In this document: positions 26,119 through 34,388 of the stretch, in pieces | How the letters are laid out: each line of letters opens with the position of its first letter | How positions within the stretch are numbered: the first letter of the stretch is position 1 | Assembly: GCF_004353825.1 (NCBI RefSeq) | Contig: NZ_SMNA01000002.1 | Location: 186,001-250,000, forward strand | Length of the DNA stretch: 64,000 nt | Reading direction: 5' to 3' | Source: Occultella glacieicola | GTDB taxonomy: Bacteria > Actinomycetota > Actinomycetes > Actinomycetales > Beutenbergiaceae | Translations under genes and position numbers: made by a program | The notes under the pieces: generated by a model | The model's database searches: none | What the model saw: only the letters and a program-made list of their open reading frames with translations | Told to the model about the DNA's origin: nothing

Positions 26119-27060
26119 TCAGGCCAGGTCGATGTTGTTGCTGTCCGGCCCCATCCGCAGCTCGGCGACGAGGGAGTCGGCGAACCGGTCCAGCGCGCCA
26201 CGACCGAGGGAGACGAAGAGCGACGGCTCGATCAACTCGAGCTCCATCAGGACGGGCTTGCCGTGGGTGGGCACCAGGTCCACCCGCGCGTAGGCGAGGG
26301 GGCGGCTGGAGATCGACCGGCCGGGGATCCGGGCCCGGGCGAACGCGAGGGTCTGCTGCCCGGCCGCGATCTCCTCCGGGGTCGCGTGGTAGGGCTCCAT
26401 GACCTCCGCGCGGGGACGCTCGGCCTCGACGTCCTCGGTGGTGAGCATGGCGGCCTTGCGGGTGGCGTGCGAGTAGGTCCCGTGGAAGAACACGAGGGCG
26501 ATCTCGCCGTGCGAGTCCACCTCGGGCAGGTACCGCTGGACCATGACCGAGCGGCCCTCGTCGAGCAGGCGCTTGGCGTGCTCGATGGCGTACCTGCGGG
26601 AGTCGGCGTCCGTGGCGGTGTACCGGCCGGCGTCGAGGGTGCCGGAACTGATCGCCGGCTTGATGACGAAGTCCTCCCGGGCCGGGAACCTGTTGTGCAG
26701 GGCACGCTTGTCGAACTGCCGCTCCGGCTCGAGCCAGGTGGTCTGCACCACGGGCAGGCCGTGGTCCTCGAGGGCCTGCAGGTAGTGCTTGTCGGAGTTC
26801 CAGCGCACCACGTTCGGCGGATTCACCAGGCGAGGCACGGACCCGGCCCAGGCCACGAACTCCTGACGACGGGTGGAGAAGTCCCAGGCGGACCGGATCA
26901 CGGTCAGGTCGTACCGCGACCAGTCCACCGCCGGGTCGTCCCAGACCACGGCTTCGGCCGTGACGCCACGCTCGGCGAGCGCGGGGATGAGCGGGGCGTC
27001 CTCGTCGTCGAGGTCGGGCAGATCGGCGCAGGTGACGAGTGCGAGTCGTGGAGTGGACAC
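26119..27060 (-). CDS. ATP-grasp (RimK/DcsG-like) ligase family protein
   Basis: A 313-residue ATP-grasp protein. It starts RLALVTCADLPDLDDEDAPL and has YDLTVIRSAWDFSTRR, FVIKPAISSGTLDAGRY (ATP-binding Lys loop) and PVLMELELIEPSLF with metal-binding Glu. RimK-like ligases join a carboxylate to an amine at ATP cost. This subgroup resembles cycloserine DcsG-type and uncharacterised actinobacterial proteins; the substrate is unknown. GTG 27060 has TACGGT six bases upstream, back to back with the same signal for the divergent pip gene. Confidence 0.85.
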   Translation of the reverse strand: MSTPRLALVTCADLPDLDDEDAPLIPALAERGVTAEAVVWDDPAVDWSRYDLTVIRSAWDFSTRRQEFVAWAGSVPRLVNPPNVVRWNSDKHYLQALEDHGLPVVQTTWLEPERQFDKRALHNRFPAREDFVIKPAISSGTLDAGRYTATDADSRRYAIEHAKRLLDEGRSVMVQRYLPEVDSHGEIALVFFHGTYSHATRKAAMLTTEDVEAERPRAEVMEPYHATPEEIAAGQQTLAFARARIPGRSISSRPLAYARVDLVPTHGKPVLMELELIEPSLFVSLGRGALDRFADSLVAELRMGPDSNNIDLA

Positions 27061-27131
27061 ACCCGAACCGTACTAAGAAGATCCCGGGGGCGTTGCTCCG
27101 AGCACCGTCGGCGCGCACGTACGGTGGGGCG

Positions 27132-28115
27132 ATGACGACCTCCGACGACTCGCCGCTCTACCCGGCCATCGACCCGTACGAGAGCGGCATGCTCGCCGTC
27201 GGCGACGGTCACGAGCTCTACTGGGAGGTCTCCGGCAACCCGGACGGGGCGCCGGTGGTGTTCCTGCACGGCGGGCCGGGCGGCGCCACGAACGCCGATC
27301 AGCGGCGGTTCTTCGACCCGGCGGTCTACCGGATCGTGCTGTTCGACCAGCGTGGCTGCGGGCGGTCCACACCGCACGCCTCCGCGCCGGGCGCGGACCT
27401 GAGTGCGAACACCACCTGGCACCTGGTCGCGGACATCGAGGCACTGCGCGACCACCTGGGTGTGGCGTCCTGGCACGTGTTCGGCGGGTCCTGGGGCTCG
27501 GCCCTGGCGCTCGCCTACGCACAGCAGTACGCCGAACGCGTGCGCTCGCTCGTGCTGCGCGGGATCTTCACGCTCCGCAAGGCGGAACTGGACTGGTTCT
27601 ACGAGGGCGGCGCGAGTGCCATCTTCCCGGACTGGTTCGAGCGGTACATCGCGCCGGTGCCGCCGGCCGAGCGCGGCGACTGCATCGGCGCGTTCCACCG
27701 GCTCCTGCATCACCCGGACCCGGCCGTGCACGGCCCGGCCGCGGTCGCGTGGTCGACCTGGGAGGCGGCCACGACGTCCCTGCTGATCGACGCCGAGTCG
27801 ATCGAGAAGTTCTCCCAGCCCGAGTTCGCGCTGGCGTTCGCACGGATCGAGAACCACTACTTCGTGCACAAGGGCTGGTTCACCGAGGGCCAGCTCATCG
27901 AGGGGGCCACCGCGTTGGCGGACATCCCGGGCGTGATCGTGCAGGGTCGCTACGACGCGTGCACCCCGGCCACGACCGCCTGGGATCTGCACCGGGCCTG
28001 GCCGGAGGCCGAGTTCGTGATGGTCCCGGACGCCGGCCACGCCTCCCTCGAGCCCGGGATCGCGCGGGCGCTGGTCGCCGCGACGGACGCGATGGCGCGC
28101 CTGCCGCAGCCCTGA
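27132..28115 (+). CDS. pip: Proline iminopeptidase (alpha/beta hydrolase)
   Basis: A 327-residue S33-family peptidase that removes N-terminal proline. It has the oxyanion loop VVFLHGGPGGAT, LFDQRGCGRSTPH, the nucleophile elbow VFGGSWGSALALAYAQ, IVQGRYDACTPATTAW with the acid Asp, and VPDAGHASLEPG with the catalytic His. ATG 27132 is chosen because TACGGT stands six bases upstream; the earlier in-frame Met overlaps the promoter of the divergent ATP-grasp gene. Confidence 0.93.
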   Translation: MTTSDDSPLYPAIDPYESGMLAVGDGHELYWEVSGNPDGAPVVFLHGGPGGATNADQRRFFDPAVYRIVLFDQRGCGRSTPHASAPGADLSANTTWHLVADIEALRDHLGVASWHVFGGSWGSALALAYAQQYAERVRSLVLRGIFTLRKAELDWFYEGGASAIFPDWFERYIAPVPPAERGDCIGAFHRLLHHPDPAVHGPAAVAWSTWEAATTSLLIDAESIEKFSQPEFALAFARIENHYFVHKGWFTEGQLIEGATALADIPGVIVQGRYDACTPATTAWDLHRAWPEAEFVMVPDAGHASLEPGIARALVAATDAMARLPQP

Positions 28116-28128
28116 CCCCCTGCCGCGC

Positions 28129-28560
28129 TCAGATCCAGTCGGGCTCGTAGGGCAGGAACTGCAGCCTCATGTCGCAGTCGCGCAGCGACAGGTCCGCCTT
28201 GGCCTGGTTGCACGGGCGGCACGCGGCCACCAGGTTCAGCCACGAGGACTGCCCGCCGCGGGCGCGTGGCACCACGTGATCCACCGTGGTGGCCGAGCGT
28301 CCGCAGTAGGCGCAGGTGTACCGGTCGCGACGCAGCACGCCCGCCTTGGAGAACACCGGCCGGCGACCGTCCAGCTGGTTCACGAGCGAGATGGCGCGGG
28401 TGAGCCGGAGCACGCGAGGCACCACATAGGGCCCGAACGTCGAGCCGTCCTCGACCTCGACGATCTCCACGACGTTGCGGCGCAGCAGCGCGATCGCCTT
28501 GCGCAGGGGGACGATGTGCAGGACCTGGTCATCGGGCGGGTTCAGCACGGCGATCGCCAT
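28129..28560 (-). CDS. HNH endonuclease domain protein
   Basis: A 143-residue protein with a C-terminal HNH zinc finger: CAYCGRSATTVDHVVPRARG, then WLNLVAACRPCNQAK. Two CxxC pairs and the His/Asn triad are intact, so it can be an active metal-dependent nuclease. The N-terminal 75 residues form a small beta-rich domain. Stand-alone HNH genes of this type are chromosomal and common in actinobacteria; the target is not known. ATG 28560 has a GGAGAGTGGTGC leader with a ribosome site. Confidence 0.88.
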   Translation of the reverse strand: MAIAVLNPPDDQVLHIVPLRKAIALLRRNVVEIVEVEDGSTFGPYVVPRVLRLTRAISLVNQLDGRRPVFSKAGVLRRDRYTCAYCGRSATTVDHVVPRARGGQSSWLNLVAACRPCNQAKADLSLRDCDMRLQFLPYEPDWI

Positions 28561-28707
28561 ATGCACCACTCTCCTCGTCCGGTCCCGATGACGTTCCTAC
28601 GCCACGCCGGGTGGGCGATCAAGGGGTTTTGCGTGAACGGCGGCCGCCGGTACGGTGCCGACACCGCCGCGACCGGAACGCCCCAGCCGCGCCCCGACGG
28701 CACGAGA

Positions 28708-28746
28708 AAGGGCCCCTGACCGCATTTGCGCTGGTCAGAGGCCCTT
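28708..28746 (-). terminator. Intrinsic terminator after tRNA-Lys
   Basis: A 14-bp hairpin (AAGGGCCCCTGACC / GGTCAGAGGCCCTT, one mismatch) with an 11-base loop directly follows the tRNA-Lys 3' end on the minus strand. Confidence 0.8.
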
Positions 28747-28751
28747 CGGTG

Positions 28752-28824
28752 TACACCCCCTGGGACTCGAACCCAGAACCCAGTGATTAAGAGTCACTTG
28801 CTCTGCCAATTGAGCTAGAGGTGC
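28752..28824 (-). tRNA. tRNA-Lys (anticodon CTT)
   Basis: Read on the minus strand, acceptor arms GCACCTC and GGGGTGT pair, the D arm is GCTC...GAGC, the anticodon stem AGTGA/TCACT encloses CTCTTAA (anticodon CTT), and the T arm has GTTCGAGTC. Discriminator A; CCA not encoded. Confidence 0.96.
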
Positions 28825-28922
28825 TAGCGGGAGACGATATTACCAGCCCGTGAGCGTCCGACGCGAACCGGTCGGCGGGCGCCTAACCTGTCCGTGACGG
28901 CATCCGACACGGAGGTTCAGAC

Positions 28923-29399
28923 ATGGCTCGACTCACCGCCGGCGACCCGGCACCCGACTTCACCCTGCCCACCTCCGACGGTGGCTCGCTCACGCTGAGC
29001 GCCGTGCTGCCGACCGCCGAAAACGGCGTGATCGTCTACTTCTACCCCGCTGCGGGCACGCCCGGCTGCACGAAGGAGGCGTGCGACTTCCGGGACTCGT
29101 TGGCCTCCCTCCAGGGCGCCGGATACGCCGTCGTGGGTGTCTCGCCGGACCCCGTGGGCAAGCTCAAGGCCTTCGTCGAGGCCGAGTCGCTGACGTTCCC
29201 GCTCGTCAGTGACGTTGAACACACGACTCTCGAGGCGTACGGCGCCTGGGGCGAGAAGAAGAACTACGGACGTACCTACACCGGGGTCATCCGCTCCACC
29301 GTGGTGGTTGCCCCTGACGGGACCGTGGCACTGGCCCAGTACAACGTGAAGGCCACCGGTCACGTCGCCAAGCTGCGTCGCGACCTCACGATCGACTGA
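28923..29399 (+). CDS. bcp: Thioredoxin-dependent thiol peroxidase (Bcp/PrxQ)
   Basis: A 158-residue peroxiredoxin that reduces hydrogen peroxide and organic peroxides. PAPDFTLPTSDGG opens the thioredoxin fold, and the active site FYPAAGTPGCTKEACDFRDS holds the peroxidatic Cys and the resolving Cys five residues later. A catalytic Arg lies in GVIRSTVVVAPDG. It has a GGAGG ribosome site. It is a single gene with its own terminator. Confidence 0.95.
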   Translation: MARLTAGDPAPDFTLPTSDGGSLTLSAVLPTAENGVIVYFYPAAGTPGCTKEACDFRDSLASLQGAGYAVVGVSPDPVGKLKAFVEAESLTFPLVSDVEHTTLEAYGAWGEKKNYGRTYTGVIRSTVVVAPDGTVALAQYNVKATGHVAKLRRDLTID

Positions 29400-29416
29400 T
29401 CACCCGGCCGGGCGCC

Positions 29417-29451
29417 GCGCGGAACCGGCCCCACCGGTGCCGGTTCCGCGC
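29417..29451 (+). terminator. Intrinsic terminator after bcp
   Basis: A perfect 13-bp hairpin (GCGCGGAACCGGC / GCCGGTTCCGCGC) with a 9-base loop begins 17 bases after the bcp stop. Confidence 0.85.
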
Positions 29452-29479
29452 GTTGGAGCGCCTAGGCTTGGGGACGCGG

Positions 29480-29561
29480 GCGCGAGTGGCGTAATTGGCA
29501 GCCGCGCAGGATTTAGGTTCCTGTGCCTTCGGGCGTGTGGGTTCGAGTCCCATCTCGCGCA
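29480..29561 (+). tRNA. tRNA-Leu (anticodon TAG)
   Basis: A class II tRNA of 82 bases. Acceptor arms GCGCGAG and CTCGCGC pair perfectly, the anticodon stem CAGGA/TCCTG encloses TTTAGGT (anticodon TAG), a long variable arm TGCCTTCGGGCG follows, and the T arm has GTTCGAGTC. CCA is not encoded. Confidence 0.95.
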
Positions 29562-29580
29562 CACCGGTGGTTCCCCGTCC

Positions 29581-30267
29581 TCAGGAGGGCGGGGCTGCCA
29601 CCGCCTTCCTTGGCTTCGTGCGCGCCTTGAGTTCGGCGGCCTGCTGGGCCTTCGTGGCCGCGAACGAGCAGATCGGGCAGGTCGCGAAGACGTGCCGCTG
29701 CGCGGGGCAGTACTCACGACCGAAGTAGATGATCTGGAGGTGCCGCCGGTTCCAGGTGTCCTTCGGGAACGCCTTCTTCAGGTCCACCTCCACCTTCTCG
29801 ACCGTGGTGCCGCGGGACAGTCCCCAGCGCCGGGCGAGCCGGAAGATGTGGGTGTCGATCGGGAACGCGGGCACGCCGAACGCCTGCGCCATCACGACGC
29901 TCGCGGTCTTGTGGCCGACCCCGGCGAGGCCCTCGAGGAAGTCCCAGTCGGGCACAAGTTCGCCACCGGCATCCACGATCTGCCCGGCCGCGGTCCACAC
30001 GTTGCGCGCCTTCGTCGGCGCGAGCCCGACCTCCCGGATCAGTTCGAGGATCCGCTCGGGTCCCAGGGCGTACATCTCGGCGGGCGTGGAGGCTTCGCCG
30101 AACAGCCCCGGGGTGATCTCGTTGACCTTCTTGTCCGTGGTCTGGGCCGACAGCGCCACGGCCACCAGGAGTGTGTACGGATTGACGTGGTCCAGCGGGA
30201 TCGGCGGCTCCGGGTAGAGCCCATCGAGGATCTCGCCGATCCGTGCCACTTTCTCGTCGCGTCGCAT
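29581..30267 (-). CDS. nth: Endonuclease III with a three-cysteine C-terminal motif
   Basis: A 228-residue DNA glycosylase/AP lyase for oxidised pyrimidines. ALSAQTTDKKVNEITP is the family signature. The helix-hairpin-helix LEGLAGVGHKTA carries catalytic Lys120, and PIDTHIFR carries Asp138. The 4Fe-4S site is unusual: Cys187, Cys197 and Cys200 (YCPAQRHVFATCPIC) are present in C-X9-C-X2-C spacing, but the usual fourth Cys five residues later is absent. Such variants occur in some lineages, so activity is still likely. ATG 30267 has TAGCGT six bases upstream. Confidence 0.93.
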   Translation of the reverse strand: MRRDEKVARIGEILDGLYPEPPIPLDHVNPYTLLVAVALSAQTTDKKVNEITPGLFGEASTPAEMYALGPERILELIREVGLAPTKARNVWTAAGQIVDAGGELVPDWDFLEGLAGVGHKTASVVMAQAFGVPAFPIDTHIFRLARRWGLSRGTTVEKVEVDLKKAFPKDTWNRRHLQIIYFGREYCPAQRHVFATCPICSFAATKAQQAAELKARTKPRKAVAAPPS

Positions 30268-30311
30268 GCGCTCACGCTAGCCGCAGACACCGACAGCCAC
30301 CGATATCGCGT

Positions 30312-30332
30312 GCCCGGCCCTTCGGACCGGGC
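30312..30332 (-). terminator. GC-rich hairpin after the ROK gene
   Basis: GCCCGGCCC and GGACCGGGC pair over nine positions with one mismatch around a 3-base TTC loop, just past the ROK stop on the minus strand. There is no U-tract, as is usual in actinobacteria. Confidence 0.45.
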
Positions 30333-30340
30333 CGGCCGCG

Positions 30341-31588
30341 TCACCGCTCGAGCGGAGCCGGCGAGGCGATGACCGGCTCGGCCGGCATCCGGACGGCCGA
30401 CGGCCTGGGCACGAGTTCGCTCTGCAGCACCAGCGCGGCCGCCCCGATCGCGGCCGCCTCGTGCGCGGTCGAGGAGATTCGCACGCGCAGCCCGTGGCTG
30501 CCACGCGCGAAGAATGCCCGCTCGAGATGCTCCTCGATCACCGGGAGGTAGAGGGAACCCGCGACGGCGAAGGCCGGCCCGGTGAGCACGATGTGGTCGA
30601 GGTCCATCACCGTGGCCAGGGTCTGGGCCGCCACCGCCAGGTACCGGGCCGAGAACGTCAGGAGCGAGGACGCCACCGCATCGCCGCGCAACGCCGCCCG
30701 CGCGAGGGTGCCGAAGTCCTCGGTCGCCGGCCGGCCGGCCGGACCCAGGTCGACGCCGCGGGCCCGTGCGGCCGCGACGACCGCGGCGGGTCCGGCGACC
30801 GCCTCGACGCACCCGCGGGAACCGCACCAGCAGTCCGGCCCGGTGAGGTCGACGCACACGTGGCCGATCTCGCCGGCGTTGGAACTGGACCCGCGGTAGA
30901 CGGAGCCGTCGACGAGCACGCCGGCGCCGACGCCGGCGGCCATGTAGAGGGCACCGAACGAGGAGGTCGACTCGATCCCGCCCGACCAGTACTCGCCCAC
31001 GGCGGCGGCGGTGGCGTCGTTGTCCAACAGGACCGGCATCCCGAGCGCCGACTCGAGTGCATCCGCGAGCGCGAACCCGGCCAGCCGTGCCGGCTCGGGG
31101 GTCCTGGTCCAGGTGGAGGCGGCGTAGGACAGCGGTCCGGGGCCGACCACACCCACGCCGAGGACCCGGTCCCGCTCCACGTCGACCCGGTGCATCAGGT
31201 CCTCGACCTCACGCGCGACCCGTCCGACGATCTCCTCGGCCGTGTCACTGCCGGTGCCGGCGGTGCGCCACCTCGTCACCACACCGCCGCCGAGGTTGGC
31301 GATCACGTACGTGATGCCGGCCGTGTCCAGGTGCACCCCGACCGCGAACCGGGCCAGTGGCTGCAGCCGCAGCAGGGTGCGCGGCTTCCCGCCGGTCGAC
31401 TCGGCGCGTCCGACCTCCACGATCAGGCCCTCGTCGATCAGTCGGCGCACCACGGTCGACACGGTCGCGCCGGTCAGTCCGGTGGCCCGGGTCAGTTCCA
31501 CCCGGCTGATCGTGCCCGCGGCCCGCACGACGTCCAGGATCGCCGATCGGCTGCGCGTCTGCTGCGCACCGCCACCGTCCGTGCCCAT
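30341..31588 (-). CDS. ROK-family transcriptional regulator (NagC/XylR type)
   Basis: A 415-residue protein with an N-terminal winged HTH (SRVELTRATGLTGATVSTVV) and a C-terminal ROK domain. The domain has LDNDATAAAVGEYW, the ligand-site motif NAGEIGHVCVDL with Glu and His, and the zinc-binding loop CWCGSRGCVE. It probably represses the adjacent Opp-type importer, beginning 67 bp upstream, in response to a sugar. Unlike sugar kinases it keeps the DNA-binding domain. A GAGAGGAG ribosome site precedes the start. Confidence 0.9.
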   Translation of the reverse strand: MGTDGGGAQQTRSRSAILDVVRAAGTISRVELTRATGLTGATVSTVVRRLIDEGLIVEVGRAESTGGKPRTLLRLQPLARFAVGVHLDTAGITYVIANLGGGVVTRWRTAGTGSDTAEEIVGRVAREVEDLMHRVDVERDRVLGVGVVGPGPLSYAASTWTRTPEPARLAGFALADALESALGMPVLLDNDATAAAVGEYWSGGIESTSSFGALYMAAGVGAGVLVDGSVYRGSSSNAGEIGHVCVDLTGPDCWCGSRGCVEAVAGPAAVVAAARARGVDLGPAGRPATEDFGTLARAALRGDAVASSLLTFSARYLAVAAQTLATVMDLDHIVLTGPAFAVAGSLYLPVIEEHLERAFFARGSHGLRVRISSTAHEAAAIGAAALVLQSELVPRPSAVRMPAEPVIASPAPLER

Positions 31589-31655
31589 CGTGGGGCTCCT
31601 CTCTCTCCTTCCCCCCAGTCTCCCGCGTCCAGCGCCGTGGCGATGACGCCCTCGG

Positions 31656-32465
31656 TCACGGGCCGGCCAGTTCCCGCAGCCGCCGCTCCGGGTCGGGTGC
31701 CGCCGCGCGGAGCAGCTTCGTGTACTCGTGCTGCGGGTCGAGGATCACGTCGTCCGCCGGGCCGCGCTCGACCACGCTGCCTCGGTACATCACCAGGATC
31801 TCGTCGGAGAAGTGCCGCGCGGTCGCGAGATCGTGCGTGATGTAGAGGACGCCGAGGTGCTCCTGGCGCTGCAGTTCGGCGAGGAGGTTGAGGACCCCGA
31901 GCCGGATCGAGACGTCGAGCATCGAGACCGGCTCGTCCGCGATCAGGATCCCGGGACCGGGGGCGAGAGCCCGCGCGATCGCGACTCGCTGCCGCTGACC
32001 GCCGGAGAGTTCGTGCGGGCGCCGGGCGGCGAACTCCTCGACCGGATCGAGACGGACCCTGGCCAACAGTTCGTGGATGCGGTCGAGGACCGCGGTGCGG
32101 CCGAGTTCCGGATGGTGCAGCGTGACCGGTCGGGCCAGGTGGTGCGCAACCGTGTGATAGGGATTCAGGGACGCGAACGGGTCCTGGAACACCATCTGCA
32201 CGATGCCGCGGTAGGCGTGGCCGGCGGCGCCGCGGCGGGGCAGGTCCCTGCCGTCCAGGAGGATCCGTCCTGACGTCGGCCGTTCGAGCCGCAGCAACAG
32301 TTTCGCGACCGTCGACTTCCCCGATCCGGACTGGCCGACGAGTGCGGTCGTGCGCCCGGGTTCGAGGGTGAAGCTCACGTCGTCGACGGCGCGCAGCACC
32401 GAGTGCCGGAACCCGCTCCGGAGCCGGTACTCCTTGACGACGTCGCGCAGTTCCAGCGTGGTCAC
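31656..32465 (-). CDS. Opp/Dpp-type ABC transporter ATP-binding protein (OppF-like)
   Basis: A 269-residue ATPase with Walker A GQSGSGKST, Q-loop MVFQDPFASLNP, signature LSGGQRQRVAIARAL, Walker B ILIADEPVSMLD and THDLATARHFSDEI. The tail PQHEYTKLLRAAAPD is typical of OppF. GTG 32465 overlaps the OppD stop (GTGA). It is the last gene of SBP-permease-permease-ATPase-ATPase, but it lacks the usual C-terminal Cys-rich extension of some OppD/F proteins. Confidence 0.92.
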   Translation of the reverse strand: MTTLELRDVVKEYRLRSGFRHSVLRAVDDVSFTLEPGRTTALVGQSGSGKSTVAKLLLRLERPTSGRILLDGRDLPRRGAAGHAYRGIVQMVFQDPFASLNPYHTVAHHLARPVTLHHPELGRTAVLDRIHELLARVRLDPVEEFAARRPHELSGGQRQRVAIARALAPGPGILIADEPVSMLDVSIRLGVLNLLAELQRQEHLGVLYITHDLATARHFSDEILVMYRGSVVERGPADDVILDPQHEYTKLLRAAAPDPERRLRELAGP

Positions 32466-33421
32466 CGGGCCACCTCCTCGGTCAGGCGGGGGCCGGCTCC
32501 GGCCCCCGTGCGGATGAAGTCGCCGCGCGCACCGGTCAGGCTCGGGAACGAGTCGAGCAGCGCCCGCGTGTACTCGTGCTGTGGATCGGTGTACAAGGCG
32601 CGTGAGTCCGCGATCTCGACGATGCGGCCCTCGCGCATGACGGCGATCCGGTCGCTGATCTCGAGCAGTAGGGGCAGGTCGTGCGTGATGAAGATGACGG
32701 CGAAGCCGAGCTCCTCGCGCAGCCGCGTCAGCTCCTGCAGGATCTCCCGCTGCACCACGACGTCGAGCGCCGTGGTCGGCTCGTCCATCAACAGCACCTG
32801 CGGGTCGAGCGCGAGCGCCATGGCGATCATGACGCGCTGGCGCATCCCGCCGGAGAGTTCGTGCGGGTAGGACGAGAGCCGGTCCGGGTCGACGCCCACC
32901 CGCTCGAGCAGCTCCGCGCTGCGCCGTCTGCGAGTACGGCCGTCGAGGTCGGGGCGGTGGGTGGTGAACACGTCCTCGAGCTGGTCGCGGATCCGGATCA
33001 CCGGATTGAGCGAGTTCATCGCACCCTGGAACACCATCGCGATCTTGTCCCAGCGGAACGCCCGCAGGTCCTCGCCGTGCAGGTTCCCGAGGTCGAGGGC
33101 GTGCCCCTCACGGGAGTGGAACAGCACTCGGCCGCCGACGATCTTGGCCGGGGGCTTGAGGAGTCGGGTCACGGCGTAGGCGAGGGTGCTCTTGCCGCAG
33201 CCGCTCTCCCCCGCCAGCCCGAGCACCTCGCCCCGGTGCAGGGTGAGCGAGACGTCGCGGACGGCGTGCACCGGCTCGGCCACGAGGTAGTCGACACTGA
33301 CCGAGTCGATCTCCAGCACGATCGGGCGGTAGCCGCGATCCGACGGCGCAGGCACGGTCGCGTCGGTCTGCGTGGCCGCCGCGCCCTGCACCGTCGACGA
33401 CGGTCCCGATGTCCGGCTCAT
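32462..33421 (-). CDS. Opp/Dpp-type ABC transporter ATP-binding protein (OppD-like)
   Basis: A 319-residue ATPase. After a Ser/Thr-rich leader it has LEIDSVSVDYLVAEPVHAVR, Walker A GESGCGKST, MVFQGAMNSLNPV, LSGGMRQRVMIAMALALDP and Walker B VLLMDEPTTALD. ATG 33421 overlaps the permease stop by ATGA; the longer upstream open frame is a shadow of the permease gene. It pairs with OppF as a heterodimer. Confidence 0.92.
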   Translation of the reverse strand: MSRTSGPSSTVQGAAATQTDATVPAPSDRGYRPIVLEIDSVSVDYLVAEPVHAVRDVSLTLHRGEVLGLAGESGCGKSTLAYAVTRLLKPPAKIVGGRVLFHSREGHALDLGNLHGEDLRAFRWDKIAMVFQGAMNSLNPVIRIRDQLEDVFTTHRPDLDGRTRRRRSAELLERVGVDPDRLSSYPHELSGGMRQRVMIAMALALDPQVLLMDEPTTALDVVVQREILQELTRLREELGFAVIFITHDLPLLLEISDRIAVMREGRIVEIADSRALYTDPQHEYTRALLDSFPSLTGARGDFIRTGAGAGPRLTEEVAR

Positions 33422-34380
33422 ACGACCTCCTCCTCGCTCTCGCGCAACTGTTCCTTGGTCATCCGCCAACGCTTGCGCTGTTCCCGGGTGCCGTCCCGGA
33501 GCTTCGGGTTGATGATGCTGTCGATGGCGAAGTTGATCAGCGCGAGGGCGGCGCCGAACACGGCGAGCATCAGCCCGGGTGGGACGAACCACCACCAGGC
33601 GCCGAGCCGCAGCGCGAGGCCGTTCTGGGCGTAGTAGAGCATCGTGCCCCAGGTGAACGACCCGGTCGCCCCGAGCCCCAGGAACGACAGTCCGGCCTCG
33701 CCGAGGATCGCGAAGATCACGGCGAAGACCACCTGGGAGGCGAGCAGCGGCACGAGGTTGGGCAGGATCTCGACCGTGAGGATGCGCCACGACGACTCGC
33801 CGCTGACCCGGGAGGCGAGCACGTAGTCGCGGTTGCGCACACTCAGGGTGAAGCCGCGCAGCACCCGGGCCGAGCCCGCCCAGCTCGTGATGGCCAGGAC
33901 CACGGCGACCATCCACACGCTCTTCTCGGTGACGTAGCTGGAGATCACGATGACCAGCGGAAGTCCCGGGATGACGAGCATGACGTTCGTGAACAGGGAG
34001 AAGGCCTCGTCGGTCCAGCCCCCGGCGAACGCCCCGACCACCCCGAAGAAGGAGGAGAGCAGCAGGGTCAGGATGCCGACCACGAGGCCGATCAGCAGCG
34101 AGCCGCGGGTGGCGTGCGCGAGCTGGGCGAACACGTCCTGGCCGGTCTGGGTGGTGCCCAGCCAGAACTCCGCGGACGGGGGCGTCATCCCGATGTTCCG
34201 CACCTCCGACGGACTGCCGACGAGCAGCGGTCCGACGGCGCCGAAGCCGGCGATCACGATCGTGATGGCGAGCCCGACGGCGAGCTTGGGGGTCATCGGC
34301 GGCAGGGTCCGACGGCGGCGGCGCGGCTGGCTGCGGGCCGCGGCGGCGGCGAGGGCCGGATCCTGGGTGGCGGTCGACAT
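33418..34380 (-). CDS. Opp/Dpp-type ABC transporter permease (DppC-like)
   Basis: A 320-residue protein with an Arg-rich cytoplasmic leader, the short OppC-type N-terminal region HATRGSLLIGLVVGILTLLL and about six membrane segments. The coupling loop is VRNRDYVLASRVSGESSWRI, given in part as NRDYVLASRVSGESSW. The FWLGTTQTGQDVFAQLAHAT motif is typical of DppC. ATG 34380 gives the family start; the open frame extends upstream only as a shadow. It is separated from the DppB stop by eight bases. Confidence 0.9.
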   Translation of the reverse strand: MSTATQDPALAAAAARSQPRRRRRTLPPMTPKLAVGLAITIVIAGFGAVGPLLVGSPSEVRNIGMTPPSAEFWLGTTQTGQDVFAQLAHATRGSLLIGLVVGILTLLLSSFFGVVGAFAGGWTDEAFSLFTNVMLVIPGLPLVIVISSYVTEKSVWMVAVVLAITSWAGSARVLRGFTLSVRNRDYVLASRVSGESSWRILTVEILPNLVPLLASQVVFAVIFAILGEAGLSFLGLGATGSFTWGTMLYYAQNGLALRLGAWWWFVPPGLMLAVFGAALALINFAIDSIINPKLRDGTREQRKRWRMTKEQLRESEEEVV

Positions 34381-34388
34381 GGCGGCTC

